A stretch of 14,519 nucleotides of DNA from an uncultured Caryophanales bacterium. GTDB taxonomy: Bacteria > Bacillota_I > Bacilli_A > RF39 > UBA660. Positions 13,060-14,519 of this stretch are shown here, one piece after another. A program made the translations under genes and the position numbers. Positions within the stretch are counted from its first letter, which is position 1, and the number at the start of each line of letters is the position of its first letter. Location: NCBI GenBank assembly GCA_946402785.1, contig CAMIXP010000020.1, forward strand, positions 1 through 14,519, given 5' to 3'. The notes below the pieces were generated by a model. That model saw only the letters and a program-made list of their open reading frames with translations. It was not told where the DNA came from and searched no databases.

Positions 13060-14487
13060 ATGAAAAACATCACAACATTTTTATTAAAAGATCATTTAGA
13101 AGATTTTAAAGATGCTATTGAATTTATCTCTTATAATCCAGATACTTTTATAAAAGATTTAAAAAATGCTAAAGGAAAATATATTAATTTTATTAAAGAT
13201 ATCGATCATACCTCTAATAACTATTTTGAAACCATATTAAAAACAACTCAAACAGAATTTGATGTTTGTTTTATCAATTACACCGTAGAAATCGATGGAA
13301 AAGTAATGGCAACCGAAAAACTAGAAACACCAGAAATTCAAAAAAGACCTTATGTAGGAGACTATATTTGGGCATATATTTGGAGAAAAGAAAAATTACT
13401 AGAATTGCTAAACTCAGAAGATAAATCAAATGAAGCTATCGATAATATGTTTCAATATGTGAATTATATAGAAGAACCAATCTATCACCATAAACCAAGT
13501 GAAAGAATGGTATTTGATTTTATTTATACCGATGAAAAAGAAGAAGTAAGAAGAAAAAATGTTTTCTATTTAGGTTCTTTCTGTAATGGACAATTTAATG
13601 GATACATTACTTGGTTAAAGAATATAGGAAGATGTTTTGGAAAAGATTATCCACTAACAATCCTATATGATAAAATTTATGAACCAACGAAAAAAGCATT
13701 TGAAAAATATTTTGAAGTAATTGAAAGAAAAGAAGATGTGAATTATATTTGTGATCGATTACTCGTAACTTACTCTACTTATTATTATGCAAAAAACATT
13801 TTGACAAAAGAAGAAAATTATTTATTCATTCATGGAATTATGTCAGACTATGAACACTCTAGAAGATATAAATATGATAATTATACAAAGTATATTGGAG
13901 TATCTGAAATTAGTGCCAAAAAAGCAAAGGGATACTACCCTACCGAACAATTTGATCATATTTTAAATCCGATTAAAATTGATAAGAGAGATGTAAAACC
14001 ACATTTAAAATTAGTTTCGGCTCAAAGATGTGATCCGATTAAAAAAGGAGAAAGAATTCATCAAATATCTCAAATATTAGATGAAGAAGAAATTCCATAT
14101 ACTTGGAATATCTTCACAGATAAAAGCCCTTATGATGATAATATATATGGAGGAGTTATTTATAGAAAACCAATTCAAAATACTCTTCCTTATATCAAAG
14201 ATGCAGACTACTATGTTCAATTAAGTGACAGTGAAGCTTGTAGTTATTCCGTATTAGAAGCACTTGCTTTAAATACAAAAGTCATTGTAACACCACTGGA
14301 TTGTTATGAAGAAATGAAAATTGATGAAACACAAGGATACATTATTCCATTTGAATTATTCGAACCAGAACATAAAGAAAAGTTAAGAGAAATTGTATTA
14401 GATATTTATAAAAATAAAAATAGGAAAATGCAAAATCAATTATCAGAAGAAATGTATGAAGGATATAAAGATCTATTCAAAAAATAA
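13060..14487 (+). CDS. Two-domain glycosyltransferase (GT-A-like plus GT-B-like)
   Basis: 475 residues, no signal or membrane helix, probably cytoplasmic at the membrane face. The N-terminal third recalls family 2 (GT-A) enzymes: GKYINFIKDIDHTSNNYFET (39-58) sits where the DxD strand is expected, and YIWAYIWRKEKLLELL (102-117) resembles the later acceptor-side motif. The C-terminal half is a family 4-like (GT-B) donor domain: LKLVSAQRCDPIKKGERI (316-333) and YVQLSDSEACSYSVLEALAL (385-404) with the conserved Glu, then NTKVIVT. The metal-binding DxD is imperfect (KDID), so the first domain may not be catalytic. The ATG at 13060 is chosen for its AAAGGA binding site. Sugar and acceptor are unknown; the nearby GtrA-like gene suggests envelope glycans. 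Confidence 0.8.
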   Translation: MKNITTFLLKDHLEDFKDAIEFISYNPDTFIKDLKNAKGKYINFIKDIDHTSNNYFETILKTTQTEFDVCFINYTVEIDGKVMATEKLETPEIQKRPYVGDYIWAYIWRKEKLLELLNSEDKSNEAIDNMFQYVNYIEEPIYHHKPSERMVFDFIYTDEKEEVRRKNVFYLGSFCNGQFNGYITWLKNIGRCFGKDYPLTILYDKIYEPTKKAFEKYFEVIERKEDVNYICDRLLVTYSTYYYAKNILTKEENYLFIHGIMSDYEHSRRYKYDNYTKYIGVSEISAKKAKGYYPTEQFDHILNPIKIDKRDVKPHLKLVSAQRCDPIKKGERIHQISQILDEEEIPYTWNIFTDKSPYDDNIYGGVIYRKPIQNTLPYIKDADYYVQLSDSEACSYSVLEALALNTKVIVTPLDCYEEMKIDETQGYIIPFELFEPEHKEKLREIVLDIYKNKNRKMQNQLSEEMYEGYKDLFKK

Positions 14488-14516
14488 AAGATAACATTAC
14501 CTGTTATCTTTTTTTA
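14488..14516 (+). terminator. Terminator after the glycosyltransferase gene
   Basis: AAGATAACA (14488-14496) pairs with TGTTATCTT (14502-14510) around a TTACC loop and is followed by TTTTT, immediately after the stop codon. Confidence 0.85.
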
Positions 14517-14519
14517 ATA

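Overview
The window is AT-rich, tightly packed bacterial DNA that reads as an uncultured low-GC Bacillota (Firmicutes). The supporting signs are strong AGGAGG ribosome binding sites, TATAAT/TGnTATAAT promoters, a SAM-I (S-box) riboswitch in front of metK, a class B sortase and lipobox lipoproteins. TGA is used as a stop (the tag gene and the GtrA-like gene end on it), so this is not a Mycoplasma-type code. A gut-associated member of class Bacilli (Erysipelotrichales or RF39-like) is my guess; no marker gene here settles it.

Layout. Positions 124-5749 hold seven minus-strand genes that look like one operon, read right to left from an extended -10 promoter at 5786-5794. They encode a GH13 alpha-glucan hydrolase, DNA-3-methyladenine glycosylase I (tag), a single-pass membrane protein, a GNAT acetyltransferase fused to a MetRS-beta-like tRNA-binding domain, a three-helix membrane protein, a short inorganic pyrophosphatase and a flavodoxin. 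Gaps are a few bases. At four of the six junctions the upstream stop codon is the first three bases of the next gene's ribosome binding site (TAGGAGG). A further minus-strand gene may begin at 38 and run off the left edge.

Positions 5818-10315 hold mostly single-gene minus-strand units: a two-helix membrane protein with a lipoprotein, a second lipoprotein, a class B sortase, metK with its SAM-I riboswitch, and another membrane-anchored protein. Each unit ends in a hairpin terminator whose T-tract runs directly into the next promoter, five junctions in a row. Most of these products face the cell surface.

From 10461 the layout changes: mgtE (Mg2+ channel) on the plus strand; a shared bidirectional terminator; a minus-strand pair, gtrA-like flippase and Sel1-repeat protein; then, divergently, a two-domain glycosyltransferase on the plus strand with its own terminator at the right edge.

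How it fits together. The left operon combines maltodextrin breakdown, DNA repair, pyrophosphate removal and redox functions with no single obvious theme. The middle is cell-surface and SAM metabolism. The right end (GtrA-like protein plus glycosyltransferase) suggests envelope glycosylation. No mobile element, CRISPR array, tRNA, rRNA or prophage gene is visible. The most unusual item is the acetyltransferase/tRNA-binding fusion at 1682-2587, which also carries a well-placed internal ribosome binding site and start codon for its tRNA-binding half.
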